64,000 bases of DNA from Bacillota bacterium (GTDB lineage: Bacteria; Bacillota; Clostridia; Oscillospirales; Ruminococcaceae), in assembly GCA_023429785.1 (NCBI GenBank), contig JAEZDD010000003.1, positions 186,001 to 250,000 of the forward strand, read 5' to 3'. Below, piece by piece: positions 49,721 to 58,859 of the stretch (its first letter is position 1; each line of letters starts with the position of its first letter). A model generated the notes under the pieces. It saw only the letters and a program-made list of their open reading frames with translations, ran no database searches and was not told the origin of the DNA. Made by a program: the position numbers and the translations under genes.

Positions 49721-51673
49721 TTATTCACAAATTGTAATCCACTCGTCGAATTTTTCTGATAAAATTGCTTTCAAACTATCTAATTTGTTACATTTTTGAG
49801 CCATAAGCTGATAGTCTGAAAAAATCTCCGGCAACAATATTTCAGCTTCTATTTCGTTAATCTGCTCCTGAAGCAGTTCAATATCATTTTCGAGGGACTT
49901 TATCTGATTTTTTCTTTGGACCTCTATTGAACGCTGTTCACGGCTTTTGTAGGTCTTCGTTTTATTTTCGGCAGTCTGTTGCTTTTGCCTTTCGATTTTC
50001 TGTTGTTCGATTATTTTCTGCTCCTCCTGCTCCTGTTCTTGCTTTTGAGCCACATAAAAATCGAAGTTGCCCTTGTATTCATCTGCATTATCTGCGCCAA
50101 GCTCTAAAATTTTCGTTGAAATCTTATTAAGAAGGTATCTGTCATGCGAAACGAAAATAATCGTTCCATCAAAGGCCTCAAGAGCCTGCTCAAGCACTTC
50201 CTTTGTTGCTAGGTCAAGATGATTTGTCGGCTCGTCGAGGATTAAAACATTGCCCCCCTCGTGCATCATTATGGCAAAGCAAAGCTTCGCCCTTTCACCG
50301 CCGCTTATTACTTTGACCGGCTTAAACACGTTTTCACCAGTTAGAAGCACCTTCCCGAGCAGTGTTCTCAAGGATTGCTCCGTTTCTCTGGGGTAACGCC
50401 TGTGAAGCTCCTCAAGGACAGTGTTGTTGAAATTCAGATGTGAATTCTCCTGTTCAAAATAGCTGATTTTGACGTTATTCGCCCAGTGAATTTTCCCACG
50501 CTTTTTGGGCAGCTTCCCTTGAATTAGCTTTAATACCGTTGACTTCCCTATCCCGTTCGGGCCTATTATGCCAACCTTCTCGCCTCGGCGGACTTCAAAG
50601 CTGAGGCATGAAATCAATAGCTTTTCGTTTTCACCTTCACCCACTGAAACCTCAAGATTATCCACCTTTAAAATTTCCTTAGGCGGGATAATATCATATT
50701 CCAGCGTTATTTTGGGTGGCTTTTGATATGTCAAGGGTCTTTCAAGGACTTCAATTTTTTCAAGGGCACTTTCACGGCTTTTCGCCATATTCGCTGTCGA
50801 TGCCCTGACCTTATTCTTGTTGATATAATCCTGAAGCTGTGCTATCTGAAGCTGTTGCTGCTCATATTCCTTAATCTGACGCTCAACAAGCATTTCCTTC
50901 TGAACAACATAGCTTGAATAATCGCCCTTAAACGCTGTCAGCTGTCCTCGTTCAATTTCACAAATTTTAGTACATATTCTGTTTAAAAAATATCTATCGT
51001 GGGAAACTATTAATAGTGCACCCTTATACGATTGAAGATAATTCTCAAGCCACATCAGTGTTTTAAAGTCAAGATGATTGGTCGGCTCGTCAAGGATAAG
51101 TAGGTTTGGATTTTCAAGCAAGAGCTTCGCCAATGCTAGCCGTGTTTTTTCTCCGCCGCTCAGCGTCGAGATTTTTCTGTCGGTCGGTGTGTTCTCAAAG
51201 CCCATACCATTAAGTATAGTCTTGATTTTCACATCTATAAGATAGCCCTCCTGATTTTCAAAATATGCACTGATACTTGCATATTCAGATGAGGCGGATG
51301 AATACTTATCTTTGTCGGCATTAATATCAAGGGCGGCGATAAGCCCTTCAAGCTCTCTCATTCGTTTTGATATATCAATGAGCTTTGAAAAGGTTGACAG
51401 CATTTCCTGTAGGATTGTATTGTCATTATCAAGTCCGCTGTTTTGTTTTAAAAAACCGATGGTGTCATTTGAGGATATAGCTATTGCGCCCTTCCCGTCC
51501 TGAGTTTTGTCAAACTCCTCAATGCCGGTGAGGAGTTTCAATAAGGTGGTTTTCCCGCAGCCATTCACACCGATAAGACCTATTCGGTCGTTATCCTCTA
51601 TAGTCATATTTATATTTTTAAGAATTTGATTCCCGTTATAATATTTGTTGACGTTATCTAAACTTACCAGCAT
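49721..51673 (-). CDS. ABC-F family ATPase
   Basis: Soluble tandem-ABC protein that acts on ribosomes. The 650 residues contain domain 1 with GVNGCGKTT and LSGGEKTRLALAKLL, a charged linker (RQIKEYEQQQLQIAQLQDY onward), and domain 2 with GPNGIGKST and ISGGERAKLCFAIM. Each has an ILDEPTNHLD Walker B. A C-terminal coiled coil (570-650, Gln/Glu/Lys-rich) resembles Uup or YfmR types. No membrane helices. GGGAGAAA precedes the ATG, and a promoter lies at 51712-51740. Housekeeping translation factor is more likely than antibiotic resistance, since no long regulatory leader is present. Confidence 0.93.
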   Translation of the reverse strand: MLVSLDNVNKYYNGNQILKNINMTIEDNDRIGLIGVNGCGKTTLLKLLTGIEEFDKTQDGKGAIAISSNDTIGFLKQNSGLDNDNTILQEMLSTFSKLIDISKRMRELEGLIAALDINADKDKYSSASSEYASISAYFENQEGYLIDVKIKTILNGMGFENTPTDRKISTLSGGEKTRLALAKLLLENPNLLILDEPTNHLDFKTLMWLENYLQSYKGALLIVSHDRYFLNRICTKICEIERGQLTAFKGDYSSYVVQKEMLVERQIKEYEQQQLQIAQLQDYINKNKVRASTANMAKSRESALEKIEVLERPLTYQKPPKITLEYDIIPPKEILKVDNLEVSVGEGENEKLLISCLSFEVRRGEKVGIIGPNGIGKSTVLKLIQGKLPKKRGKIHWANNVKISYFEQENSHLNFNNTVLEELHRRYPRETEQSLRTLLGKVLLTGENVFKPVKVISGGERAKLCFAIMMHEGGNVLILDEPTNHLDLATKEVLEQALEAFDGTIIFVSHDRYLLNKISTKILELGADNADEYKGNFDFYVAQKQEQEQEEQKIIEQQKIERQKQQTAENKTKTYKSREQRSIEVQRKNQIKSLENDIELLQEQINEIEAEILLPEIFSDYQLMAQKCNKLDSLKAILSEKFDEWITICE

Positions 51674-51711
51674 TTTTTTCTCCCATTGTTTTTTTGTTGT
51701 TATTATTTATT

Positions 51712-51740
51712 ATTATAAAATATATTAATAGAAATGGCAA
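51712..51740 (-). promoter_or_regulatory. Sigma-A promoter of the ABC-F gene
   Basis: TTGCCA (51740-51735), 17-base spacer, TATAAT (51717-51712). Confidence 0.8.
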
Positions 51741-51782
51741 GTTTTATTGTTGACCTTTGCCTTTCTGTTTTGAGGTGATTTT

Positions 51783-52547
51783 ATGCAGGGTCAAAGACTC
51801 TTGCCCATTGCAATAAATGTCGGGAAGCTTATGCTTGAATGCGGAGCTGAAATTTATCGTGTTGAGGAATCTATTATCCGAATTTGTAAGGCATATGGCG
51901 CTAAAAGCGTCGAAGTCTTCGCGATACCGTCTAGTATAATTGTGACCCTTAATATGGACGGGGACGAGTTCATTACGCTATCAAAAAGAGTTTTTGTTAA
52001 AGAAACGGACCTAGACAAGATGGATAAGCTGAACGGTCTCTCAAGATTAATATGCAGCAGCTACCCTGAGGCTGATGAGATAGAAGAAAAAATTGATGAA
52101 ATAATGAATAGCAAGGTATATAATCAGCCAATAATTTTATTAGCATACGCAATAACCCCCGCAACCTTCTGCTTCTTTTTCGGCGGGAACCTTAAAGACG
52201 CCGCCTCGGCATTAATTATCGGCATAATTATTAAATTCACATTAGATGGATTAATAAGATTTAATGCAAATGTAATATTTACTAACATTATTTGCAGCGC
52301 TGTTGGCTCGATTTTTGCTATACTTTGTGTTAGAATAGGAATAGCTGATAATCATGACAAAATTATTATCGGGACAATAATGCTCCTAGTCCCCGGCTTG
52401 ATTTTAACAAATTCAATGAGAAGCTTCATGATGGGTGACCTGATGGCCGGAATGCTTTTGCTTATTGAAGCCTTGCTTGTTGCTATAGGAATAGCAATTG
52501 GTGTTGCGCTCATTCTTACCATTTTCGGCGTCAACACATTTTCTTGA
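51783..52547 (+). CDS. ThrE-family threonine/serine exporter, large part
   Basis: The 254 residues correspond to the first half of ThrE. The soluble N-terminal part holds GKLMLECGAEIYRVEESIIRICKAYG and EVFAIPSSIIVTLN. About five membrane helices follow, with FFFGGNLKDAASALIIGII and LVPGLILTNSMRSFMMGDLMAGML. In Corynebacterium ThrE is one chain; here the C-terminal part is the separate next gene, as usual in Firmicutes. A GAGGTGAT site lies before the ATG. Substrate by family only. Confidence 0.93.
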   Translation: MQGQRLLPIAINVGKLMLECGAEIYRVEESIIRICKAYGAKSVEVFAIPSSIIVTLNMDGDEFITLSKRVFVKETDLDKMDKLNGLSRLICSSYPEADEIEEKIDEIMNSKVYNQPIILLAYAITPATFCFFFGGNLKDAASALIIGIIIKFTLDGLIRFNANVIFTNIICSAVGSIFAILCVRIGIADNHDKIIIGTIMLLVPGLILTNSMRSFMMGDLMAGMLLLIEALLVAIGIAIGVALILTIFGVNTFS

Positions 52548-52562
52548 GAATGAGGGCTTTAT

Positions 52563-53033
52563 ATGAAAATTTTTCTTGAATGCTTTTATTCTTTCGTCGG
52601 CTCTATTTGCTTCGCTGTTATATTTAACATCAAGGGCAAAAAAGTAATTTTCGCCGGACTTGGCGGGGCGTTAAGTCAATTTGCTTACGTTTTCCTTGGT
52701 TTTGTTTTCACCTCTGAAATAACTCAATATCTTTTTGCAACTATTATTACCGCAATTTATGCGGAAATTATGGCTAGGCTTAATAAGTCGCCGGCGATTG
52801 TATTCCTCGTTCCATCAATTATTCCTCTGGTTCCCGGCGGAATGATGTATTATTCAATGGAGCTTTGTATAGCCGGAAAAACCGATGATTTCATAAAGCT
52901 TCTTCTTGAAACTATCGGCGTCGCAGGTTCACTCGCAATGGGGATACTTATTGTTTCTTCTGTTAATAAGGTTTTAAGAGTGGCTTCAAACAGACGAAAT
53001 AAACTTTTTAAAAAAAAGAAAACCGTTTTATAA
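52563..53033 (+). CDS. ThrE-family threonine/serine exporter, small part
   Basis: The 156 residues form about five membrane helices with the family text FYSFVGSICFAVIFNIKGKKVIFAGLGGALSQFAYV and PSIIPLVPGGMMYYSMELCI. This is the ThrE_2/DUF3815 half that pairs with the protein encoded 15 bases upstream. The two genes form an operon and probably a heteromeric exporter. Confidence 0.92.
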   Translation: MKIFLECFYSFVGSICFAVIFNIKGKKVIFAGLGGALSQFAYVFLGFVFTSEITQYLFATIITAIYAEIMARLNKSPAIVFLVPSIIPLVPGGMMYYSMELCIAGKTDDFIKLLLETIGVAGSLAMGILIVSSVNKVLRVASNRRNKLFKKKKTVL

Positions 53034-53063
53034 ATAAATTATTTGAAAGGAATGGTGGGCAGC

Positions 53064-54146
53064 ATGCTCAAAAAGGTCGCGTCAATATTCCTGGCTCTTG
53101 CCATTATATCATGCTTCGCTGCCTCAGTTTTTGCTGAAGATAAAACTAATAATAAATCCTCCCCGACTTCGATGCTGGTTTTAGGGGATTCAATTTCAAC
53201 AGGCTATGGGCTTCAAAACTATAATCTTGATATGACAAAAACGACAAGCTATGCGAATCTTTTGGCTCAAAAGTATTCTGTCAAAAATACATATTTTAAT
53301 ATGGCATTTGACGGACAAACATCAGAGCAGCTCGCAAGCAATTTAAACCGCAAGCTTTATGACGATTATATAAAAAAATCGGATGTAATCCTGATTTCAA
53401 TCGGCGGTAATGACGTCATGGACATCCTGAGCAAGGCTGTGATTGAAGCACTGGGAATGAGCAAGAATTCAACGGTAATGGACATTAAAAATATTGACTT
53501 CACTAATACTCAGGTATATAAAAATCTGATAAACTACATTACATCCAATAAATTGAATATTCTTCGCAAGCAGATTGTTTCAGAATTTCAAAAGAATTTT
53601 CTGACTATTTATCAATACATCCATAAATTAAACCCGAATGCTTATCTTATTTTTCAGACAGTTTATAACCCTTTCAGCGGAGTTAAAAATATTGAAATCG
53701 TCAATAATCTCGCCGAGCTGATTATCCCTCGTGTCAATAAGATAATCACTTCAAATTCAACAGTAAGGATAGACGGAAAAACCGAAAAAATGTATGATTA
53801 CATTGACACCTATAGTGCTTTTTATTCAAAGGCAAGTCAGTATACTAATATCTTAAACTTGGATATTCACCCTAATGCCGATGGCCATAAGGTGATTTTT
53901 GAAATGTGTGACAAGCTGATATCAAAGCATTATAATATAGCGACAGATGTAATTCTTAATCAGCCTCAAGCCTCAATCAAAAACTCAGCCTCAAGCAGCA
54001 ATAATTTAACCGGCAATGCAATAATGTCAAGCACTAATGTCGGCAATTCAATTCAAAGAACTTTTATTATTATGATTTCAACCGGCGTTTTTGGGATAAC
54101 TTTACTTGCGGTTTATATGTATAAGAAAAAGAATAAGAAGAAATAA
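53064..54146 (+). CDS. SGNH/GDSL-family hydrolase, secreted and membrane-anchored
   Basis: Likely esterase or lipase of the SGNH superfamily acting outside the membrane. About 360 residues: signal peptide MLKKVASIFLALAIISCFA with Ala-rich cleavage near SVFAED. Block I is LGDSISTGYGLQNY (catalytic Ser), block III SIGGNDVMD, and block V LDIHPNADGHKVI (Asp, His). A Ser/Asn-rich stretch precedes a C-terminal membrane helix MISTGVFGITLLAVYMY and a KKKNKKK tail. Earlier in-frame starts exist at 53043 (TTG), 53052 and 53055. I chose ATG 53064 for its signal peptide; the ribosome site is not decisive. Confidence 0.85.
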   Translation: MLKKVASIFLALAIISCFAASVFAEDKTNNKSSPTSMLVLGDSISTGYGLQNYNLDMTKTTSYANLLAQKYSVKNTYFNMAFDGQTSEQLASNLNRKLYDDYIKKSDVILISIGGNDVMDILSKAVIEALGMSKNSTVMDIKNIDFTNTQVYKNLINYITSNKLNILRKQIVSEFQKNFLTIYQYIHKLNPNAYLIFQTVYNPFSGVKNIEIVNNLAELIIPRVNKIITSNSTVRIDGKTEKMYDYIDTYSAFYSKASQYTNILNLDIHPNADGHKVIFEMCDKLISKHYNIATDVILNQPQASIKNSASSSNNLTGNAIMSSTNVGNSIQRTFIIMISTGVFGITLLAVYMYKKKNKKK

Positions 54147-54160
54147 AATAATGAAATATA

Positions 54161-54192
54161 AAAAAGGTATTGGATAATTCCAATACCTTTTT
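54161..54192. terminator. Bidirectional terminator between converging genes
   Basis: AAAAAGGTATTGG/CCAATACCTTTTT, perfect 13-bp stem with a six-base loop. Confidence 0.9.
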
Positions 54193-54211
54193 ATGTAACT
54201 AATAAAAATTA

Positions 54212-54721
54212 TTATTTGTAGAATGCGAACTTGCCGATTATTGGAAGCGGCTTATCCTTGTTGTTAACAACATTCATAATGCCCATAATCATTAATACAA
54301 GAACTGCAATTCCTAATGCCCAGCTTAGTAATCCAAATAATGCAATTACCCATCCAGCTGTTTCATAAGTACCTGTTCTGTATCCCCAAAGAACTATTTC
54401 AGTCTTGAAAATAGAAGCAAAAATAGCACGAAGGATTGAAATTACAATTAAACCACCAATTGAAAGAATTGACAAAATAATACCCTGTCCAACATTGAAT
54501 TTTACTCTTGGGTCATTCTTTTCTTGAACGAATAATCCAATCAGCCATAGAATACCGATATATGCCAAAATCGAATAAGTTTTCTTGTTATCAGTTGCCT
54601 GTGCAGTAAACTGATAATTATTCTGTGCTGGCTGTTGAGCTTGCTGAGTGCTTGCTTGTTGTTCACATGAACATACTTGACCGTCCTCAACTTGAGAACC
54701 ACATTTTGTACAAAAAGCCAC
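54212..54721 (-). CDS. Zinc-ribbon membrane protein (DUF4870-like)
   Basis: The 169 residues start with a short zinc ribbon (FCTKCGSQVEDGQVCSCEQ, four Cys), then a Gln/Ala-rich linker. A membrane domain of about three helices follows, with SILAYIGILWLIGLFVQEKNDPRVKFNVGQGIILSIL and a last helix near ALGIAVLVLMIMGIMNVV. The RVKFNVGQG text is typical of DUF4870-like proteins. The start is GTG 54721 with AGGAGG upstream, and a consensus promoter lies at 54770-54798. Function unknown. Confidence 0.82.
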   Translation of the reverse strand: MAFCTKCGSQVEDGQVCSCEQQASTQQAQQPAQNNYQFTAQATDNKKTYSILAYIGILWLIGLFVQEKNDPRVKFNVGQGIILSILSIGGLIVISILRAIFASIFKTEIVLWGYRTGTYETAGWVIALFGLLSWALGIAVLVLMIMGIMNVVNNKDKPLPIIGKFAFYK

Positions 54722-54769
54722 GAAATCATCCTCCTAAAATTTTTATGAATAACATTGCTATTCACTAAA

Positions 54770-54798
54770 ATTATATTTTAATAAGGATAAAAATTCAA
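54770..54798 (-). promoter_or_regulatory. Sigma-A promoter of the zinc-ribbon gene
   Basis: TTGAAT (54798-54793), 17-base spacer, TATAAT (54775-54770). Confidence 0.8.
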
Positions 54799-54974
54799 GT
54801 AGTATTTAACTTATTTTAAATATTTTGTTAAAATATACAAATTATTACACCAAAAAATAGCTATTTTTAAGCATTTATTAATTTAAAATATCCGGCAAGC
54901 AGACTATCAACATTGTAACATTTTTATTGTTACCTTAATGCTAGCTAATTCGTCACAAAGGTGTCTAAATAGAA

Positions 54975-55011
54975 AAACACGTTGAAGGTGAAGCTCACAA
55001 ACAACGTGTTT
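54975..55011 (-). terminator. Terminator after tRNA-Pro
   Basis: AAACACGTTG/CAACGTGTTT with a 17-base loop, starting three bases after the encoded CCA, with TTTTCTATTT behind it on the minus strand. Confidence 0.85.
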
Positions 55012-55013
55012 AA

Positions 55014-55090
55014 TGGTCGGAGTAGTGAGACTCGAACTCACGGCATCTAACTCCCGAAGCTAGCACTCTACCAAACTGAGTTATACCCCG
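55014..55090 (-). tRNA. tRNA-Pro (anticodon CGG)
   Basis: A 77-base tRNA with encoded CCA. Acceptor stem CGGGGTA/TACTCCG with discriminator A, and D arm with GTTTGGTAGA. The anticodon stem CTAGC/GTTAG has loop TTCGGGA, giving anticodon CGG, and the T arm is GTGAG-TTCGAGT-CTCAC. C1 and A73 are typical of proline tRNA. Confidence 0.95.
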
Positions 55091-55098
55091 ACTTATCT

Positions 55099-55126
55099 AT
55101 TTTATCACATTTTAAACAAATTTCAA
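55099..55126 (-). promoter_or_regulatory. Sigma-A promoter of tRNA-Pro
   Basis: TTGAAA (55126-55121), 16-base spacer, TAAAAT (55104-55099), just upstream of the tRNA. Confidence 0.7.
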
Positions 55127-55144
55127 TACTTTATAAAAAATTTT

Positions 55145-55426
55145 TTAAATATCAATAATTATTGCATCCTCAACTTTCATATCATTGCTTTGCTTCTTTT
55201 TAATGTCGCTTTTTTTTGCATTCAAAAATACAGTATCAAATATGCCGCTGAAAAAGCTATAGGTTTTCCCGAAGGCTTTAAAAATGCTTTTCTTTTTCTT
55301 TCTATTTTTATTTTTATTGTCGGATGGCTTTTCTCTTGTAAATAAATACGCAACAAGCAAAGAAACAATTGCAATGACAACAGCTTTTGCGTTAATTATA
55401 TTGTTTTCAGTTTTAACCTTATACAT
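55145..55426 (-). CDS. Unknown small protein with one membrane helix
   Basis: A 93-residue protein that I do not recognise. One membrane helix (about 14-31, AKAVVIAIVSLLVAYLF) is followed by a very basic stretch (NKNRKKKKS) and a soluble tail ending VEDAIIIDI. I place the start at ATG 55426, with GAAAGGTGA five bases upstream. The open frame runs on to 55681, but that part covers the SRP RNA gene on the other strand and is not coding. Function unknown. Confidence 0.6.
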   Translation of the reverse strand: MYKVKTENNIINAKAVVIAIVSLLVAYLFTREKPSDNKNKNRKKKKSIFKAFGKTYSFFSGIFDTVFLNAKKSDIKKKQSNDMKVEDAIIIDI

Positions 55427-55537
55427 AAAGTCACCTTTCAAGTCAGCGAATTTTTTATTAATTTTGCTTATACTAATTATATTATTCTTTTTGACAAAAG
55501 GCAAGATTTTTTCATTGTTAAAACGCAATTTTCCCAC

Positions 55538-55566
55538 TTGAAATAAAAAACCAGATGTGATATAAT
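55538..55566 (+). promoter_or_regulatory. Sigma-A promoter of the SRP RNA-dnaX block
   Basis: TTGAAA (55538-55543), 17-base spacer, TATAAT (55561-55566), predicted start near 55573. Confidence 0.85.
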
Positions 55567-55605
55567 ATAAGTCTATTAACGGAATTTTGGCGGTTTGGCC
55601 CTGTT

Positions 55606-55736
55606 CAATCCGAGATATAGGTGTGCGGGTCCTGTGCAATGAAACACTGTGAATCATGTCAGGCGGGGAACCGAGCAGCATTAAGCGGAACGTTTTGTGT
55701 GCCGCAGATTGCCTGCATGCCTATATGTCGGATTGA
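55606..55736 (+). ncRNA. ffs: Signal recognition particle RNA (small bacterial type)
   Basis: Contains the conserved S-domain tip, with ATCATGTCAGGCGGGGAACC followed by GAGCAGCATTAAGCGG. A long terminal stem pairs CAATCCGA and ATATAGG at the 5' side with CCTATAT and TCGGATTG at the 3' side. A T-rich run follows at 55736-55743. It binds Ffh to target nascent membrane proteins. Its place directly before dnaX is the standard Firmicutes order. The primary transcript may start about 30 bases earlier. Confidence 0.92.
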
Positions 55737-55768
55737 TTTTTTTATAAATTTTAAAGGAGTGTTTGTGA

Positions 55769-57361
55769 ATGTATAAGGCACTATATAGAAAATGGCGTCC
55801 TTTAACCTTTGATGATGTTGTTTCCCAGCCTCATATTACAACCACTTTGAAAAATCAGCTTATCTCTGAAAAAACCGCGCATGCTTATCTTTTCACAGGC
55901 TCAAGGGGGACCGGGAAAACCACCTGTGCCCGTATTTTCGCAAAGACAATTAACTGCCCAAATGAGAAGGGCGGTATGCCTTGTCTTGAATGTGAAATTT
56001 GTAAGGGTGCCGACGCCGGAACTCTTTCGGATATAATCGAAATTGACGCCGCCAGCAACAATGGCGTTGATGACATTCGCGATATTCGTGATTCCGCCAT
56101 TTATACCCCTGAGCTATGCAGATATAAAATATACATCATCGACGAGGTTCATATGCTTTCAGCAAATGCCTTCAACGCATTACTGAAAATCATGGAGGAA
56201 CCACCGAGCTATGTTAAATTTATCCTTGCTACCACCGAGGTTCACAAGGTTCCCGCCACTATTTTGTCGCGATGTCAAAGATATGATTTCAGAAGAATTT
56301 TGAATGCTGATATTGTTGAGAGGCTTTTGTTTATTTCCGGCGAAGAAAATATCACCATAGATAAAAATGCGGCAGAATTGATTGCCAGAATTGCCGACGG
56401 CGGAATGAGAGATGCACTTTCGCTTTTAGACCAATGCATCGCTTTTTCTAATAGTGTAACACTTGAAACAGTCAGCGCAGCGGCCGGAATAGCCGGACGT
56501 GACTATCTGTTCAGTCTTCTTGAAGCTATTGTCAGTCATAATGCCTCAGAGGCAATTTCAATAATCGACAGGCTATATTCCATGTCGAAGGATATGCAGA
56601 GGCTTTGTGAAGAGCTTTTATCCCAGATGCGAAATCTTATGCTAATCAAAACCGTTCCCGAAAAGACTAATCTTTTAGCCTGTATGCCTGACGAAATTGA
56701 AAAGCTCAATGAGCTTTCTGAAAAAATCAGCCTTGAGGGAATTTTACAGAAAATGAATAATTTGCAAGAATGCAATGAAAGACTGACTCGCTCTCTTTCA
56801 AAGAGAATTGAGCTTGAAATGTGTTTAATCAGGCTTTGCACACCTGCTTCTAATATTTCTCCAAATGCCGGTAATATTCAAATCGATAATTCTGAGCTTC
56901 TTGACCGAATTTCTAAAATTGAACAGGCTGTCAGTCGTGGTGAAAATGCTCAAAGCAAGCCGGTCGTCAAAAAGGAAGAGGCAAAGCCCGCTGTCCAAAA
57001 TGAGCCGGGTGTTGATATGTCAAATATCACTCCGAATATGCTGAAGCCACTCGAAAGCTGGCCTGACATACTTGAACAGTTTAACAGGATTAACCCCGCT
57101 GTATCAGGTTCGCTTCAAGGCTCACAGGCATTTGTATATGACAATTTACTGCTGATTATCGCACAGAATGAATTCTTTTTAAAGCTATTTAAGATAAAAG
57201 AGAATGCTATATCTCTTGGTGAGGTTGTTAAGGCTAACTTGGGAAAGTCTTTTGTTATCAGGGCTAAATGCAATGCTTCAACTCAAAATATTGAGGAGAA
57301 CCCTGTGGACAAGCTGATTTCTAAGGCTAAAAAAACTGATATCCAAGTTGAAATAAAATAA
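55769..57361 (+). CDS. dnaX: DNA polymerase III subunit gamma/tau
   Basis: Clamp-loader ATPase that organises the replisome. The 530 residues begin MYKALYRKWRPLTFDDVVSQ. Walker A is GSRGTGKTTCARIFAK, the zinc site CPNEKGGMPCLECEIC, Walker B and sensor IIDEVHMLSANAFNALLKIMEEPP, and SRCQRYDFRR holds the SRC motif. Domain III ends near 370, followed by a short tau-like tail. AAAGGAG lies before the ATG. First protein gene of the dnaX-ebfC-recR run. I did not find an obvious frameshift site for a separate gamma product. Confidence 0.96.
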   Translation: MYKALYRKWRPLTFDDVVSQPHITTTLKNQLISEKTAHAYLFTGSRGTGKTTCARIFAKTINCPNEKGGMPCLECEICKGADAGTLSDIIEIDAASNNGVDDIRDIRDSAIYTPELCRYKIYIIDEVHMLSANAFNALLKIMEEPPSYVKFILATTEVHKVPATILSRCQRYDFRRILNADIVERLLFISGEENITIDKNAAELIARIADGGMRDALSLLDQCIAFSNSVTLETVSAAAGIAGRDYLFSLLEAIVSHNASEAISIIDRLYSMSKDMQRLCEELLSQMRNLMLIKTVPEKTNLLACMPDEIEKLNELSEKISLEGILQKMNNLQECNERLTRSLSKRIELEMCLIRLCTPASNISPNAGNIQIDNSELLDRISKIEQAVSRGENAQSKPVVKKEEAKPAVQNEPGVDMSNITPNMLKPLESWPDILEQFNRINPAVSGSLQGSQAFVYDNLLLIIAQNEFFLKLFKIKENAISLGEVVKANLGKSFVIRAKCNASTQNIEENPVDKLISKAKKTDIQVEIK

Positions 57362-57388
57362 ACCATATTTATAAAAGGAGTATTTTTT

Positions 57389-57736
57389 ATGAAAGCAAGA
57401 TTACCACAGGGAATGGGCGGAGGCCCGCAAAATATGAACGCAATGCTAAAGCAGGCTCAGAAAATGCAGGATGATATCTCTCTTCTTCAAGCGGATATTG
57501 AAACAAGAGAATTTTCGGCATCTGTTGGCGGCGGGGCTGTTGACATCAAAATCAACGGAAAGCGAAATGTTGTTGCACTTAACATAAAGCCTGAGGTTGT
57601 TGACCCTGAGGATGTTGAAATGCTTCAGGATTTAATCATGAGCGCATTTAACGAGGCAGTTAGAGTTCTTGACGAAACTTCTGAGGCTGAAATGCAAAAG
57701 CTGACCGGCGGAGTTTCTATCCCTGGGTTATTCTAA
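57389..57736 (+). CDS. YbaB/EbfC-family nucleoid-associated protein
   Basis: A 115-residue dimeric DNA-binding protein that goes with RecR and DnaX. The text is QGMGGGPQNMNAMLKQAQKMQDDISLL, then VGGGAVDIKINGKRNVVALNIKPEVVDP and LQDLIMSAFNEAVRV, all typical. AAAGGAG precedes the ATG. Its stop overlaps the recR ATG by one base (TAATG). Confidence 0.95.
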   Translation: MKARLPQGMGGGPQNMNAMLKQAQKMQDDISLLQADIETREFSASVGGGAVDIKINGKRNVVALNIKPEVVDPEDVEMLQDLIMSAFNEAVRVLDETSEAEMQKLTGGVSIPGLF

Positions 57737-58338
57737 TGGCAGAGAGTAATCCGCTCCCACTCATTTTGTTGGCTGAGCATTTTGCTAAGCTCCCCGGAAT
57801 AGGGATGAAAACCGCACAGAGGCTTGCTTATTTCATTTTGTCAATGCCTGAAGCTGAGGCGAAAAGCTTCGCTGACGCAATACTTCATGCTCATAAAACA
57901 ATTCACAGCTGTAAAATTTGTCAGAATCTAACCGATGCCGAAACTTGCACCATATGTAATGATACTAGGCGTGACCTTTCGACGATTTGCGTTGTTGAGG
58001 GGCCTAAGGATGTTTCTGCATTTGAGAGAACAAATGAATACAAGGGTGTTTATCACGTTCTTCACGGCTTGATTTCGCCGATTGACGGGGTTACCCCTGA
58101 CAGACTTAGAATTAAAGAATTGCTTTCACGGATTCAAAGCGGGAATGTTGCCGAGGTAATAATGGCTACGAACCCAACCGTTGAGGGTGAGGCAACGGCA
58201 ATGTATATCTCGAGGCTTTTAAAGCCACTCGGGATAAAAGTGACACGTCTTGCATTCGGTATACCCATCGGGGGAATACTTGAATATGCTGATGAGGTTA
58301 CTCTTTTTAAAGCGCTTGAAAACAGAAACGAAATATAA
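57736..58338 (+). CDS. recR: Recombination protein RecR
   Basis: Zinc-finger and Toprim protein that works with RecO in recombinational repair. The 200 residues show the helix-hairpin-helix KLPGIGMKTAQRLAYFIL, four-Cys finger CKICQNLTDAETCTIC, the Toprim segment ICVVEGPKDVSAFERT, and later GNVAEVIMATNPTVEGEATAMYI and TRLAFGIPIGG. Translationally coupled to ebfC and followed by a terminator. Confidence 0.97.
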   Translation: MAESNPLPLILLAEHFAKLPGIGMKTAQRLAYFILSMPEAEAKSFADAILHAHKTIHSCKICQNLTDAETCTICNDTRRDLSTICVVEGPKDVSAFERTNEYKGVYHVLHGLISPIDGVTPDRLRIKELLSRIQSGNVAEVIMATNPTVEGEATAMYISRLLKPLGIKVTRLAFGIPIGGILEYADEVTLFKALENRNEI

Positions 58339-58362
58339 AAGGAACGAGCTTTCGTTCCTTTT
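58337..58362 (+). terminator. Terminator after recR
   Basis: GGAACGA/TCGTTCC with flanking A/T pairs, a four-base loop and then TTTTTT. Confidence 0.88.
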
Positions 58363-58382
58363 TTGCTGATTGAGGTGATTAT

Positions 58383-58850
58383 ATGGACAGGCATGAATTT
58401 TTTATGGAGAAGGCTTTGGAGCTGGCTCTGCAAGCTTATGACATTGGAGAAGTGCCGGTTGGCGCAGTTGTCATAAAAAAATCAACCGATGAAATTGTCG
58501 GAAAAGGTTTCAACCGTCGAGAATGCGACCTTTCGCCGCTTTCTCACGCTGAAATTATCGCAATAGCTCAAGCCAGCAAAACGCTTGGCGGCTGGCGACT
58601 GATTGACTGTGAGCTTTATGTCACGCTTGAGCCATGCCCTATGTGTACCGGAGCTATCATCAACTCACGAATTGATACTGTGGTTTTTGGGGCATTTGAT
58701 AAAAAAGCCGGCTCTTGCGGCTCGGTTATTAATTTATTTGAGCTCCCGTATAATCACAAGGCGGAAGTTTTCAGTGGTGTGCTTGAGGATAAATGCTCCG
58801 GCATTTTAAGCAATTTTTTCAAAGAGCTGAGAAATAAAAAGGGCGGATAA
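58383..58850 (+). CDS. tadA: tRNA-specific adenosine deaminase
   Basis: Converts wobble adenosine 34 of tRNA-Arg(ACG) to inosine. The 155 residues show the zinc/proton-shuttle motif SHAEIIAIAQA and the Cys pair EPCPMCTGAI. VVFGAFDKKAGSCGSVINL, close to the TadA region that lines the tRNA pocket, follows. GAGGTGAT lies before the ATG. It follows recR after a terminator and faces upp. Confidence 0.95.
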   Translation: MDRHEFFMEKALELALQAYDIGEVPVGAVVIKKSTDEIVGKGFNRRECDLSPLSHAEIIAIAQASKTLGGWRLIDCELYVTLEPCPMCTGAIINSRIDTVVFGAFDKKAGSCGSVINLFELPYNHKAEVFSGVLEDKCSGILSNFFKELRNKKGG

Positions 58851-58859
58851 CCACTTTTT

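Noticed and set aside
54799..54974. The AT-rich gap between the zinc-ribbon gene and tRNA-Pro
   Set aside because: Apart from a short GTAACA/TGTTAC pairing near 54915-54933, I see nothing that supports a feature there.
55427..55681. An 85-codon N-terminal extension of the small membrane protein on the minus strand
   Set aside because: It covers the SRP RNA gene and its promoter on the plus strand. A strong ribosome site sits at the later ATG 55426.
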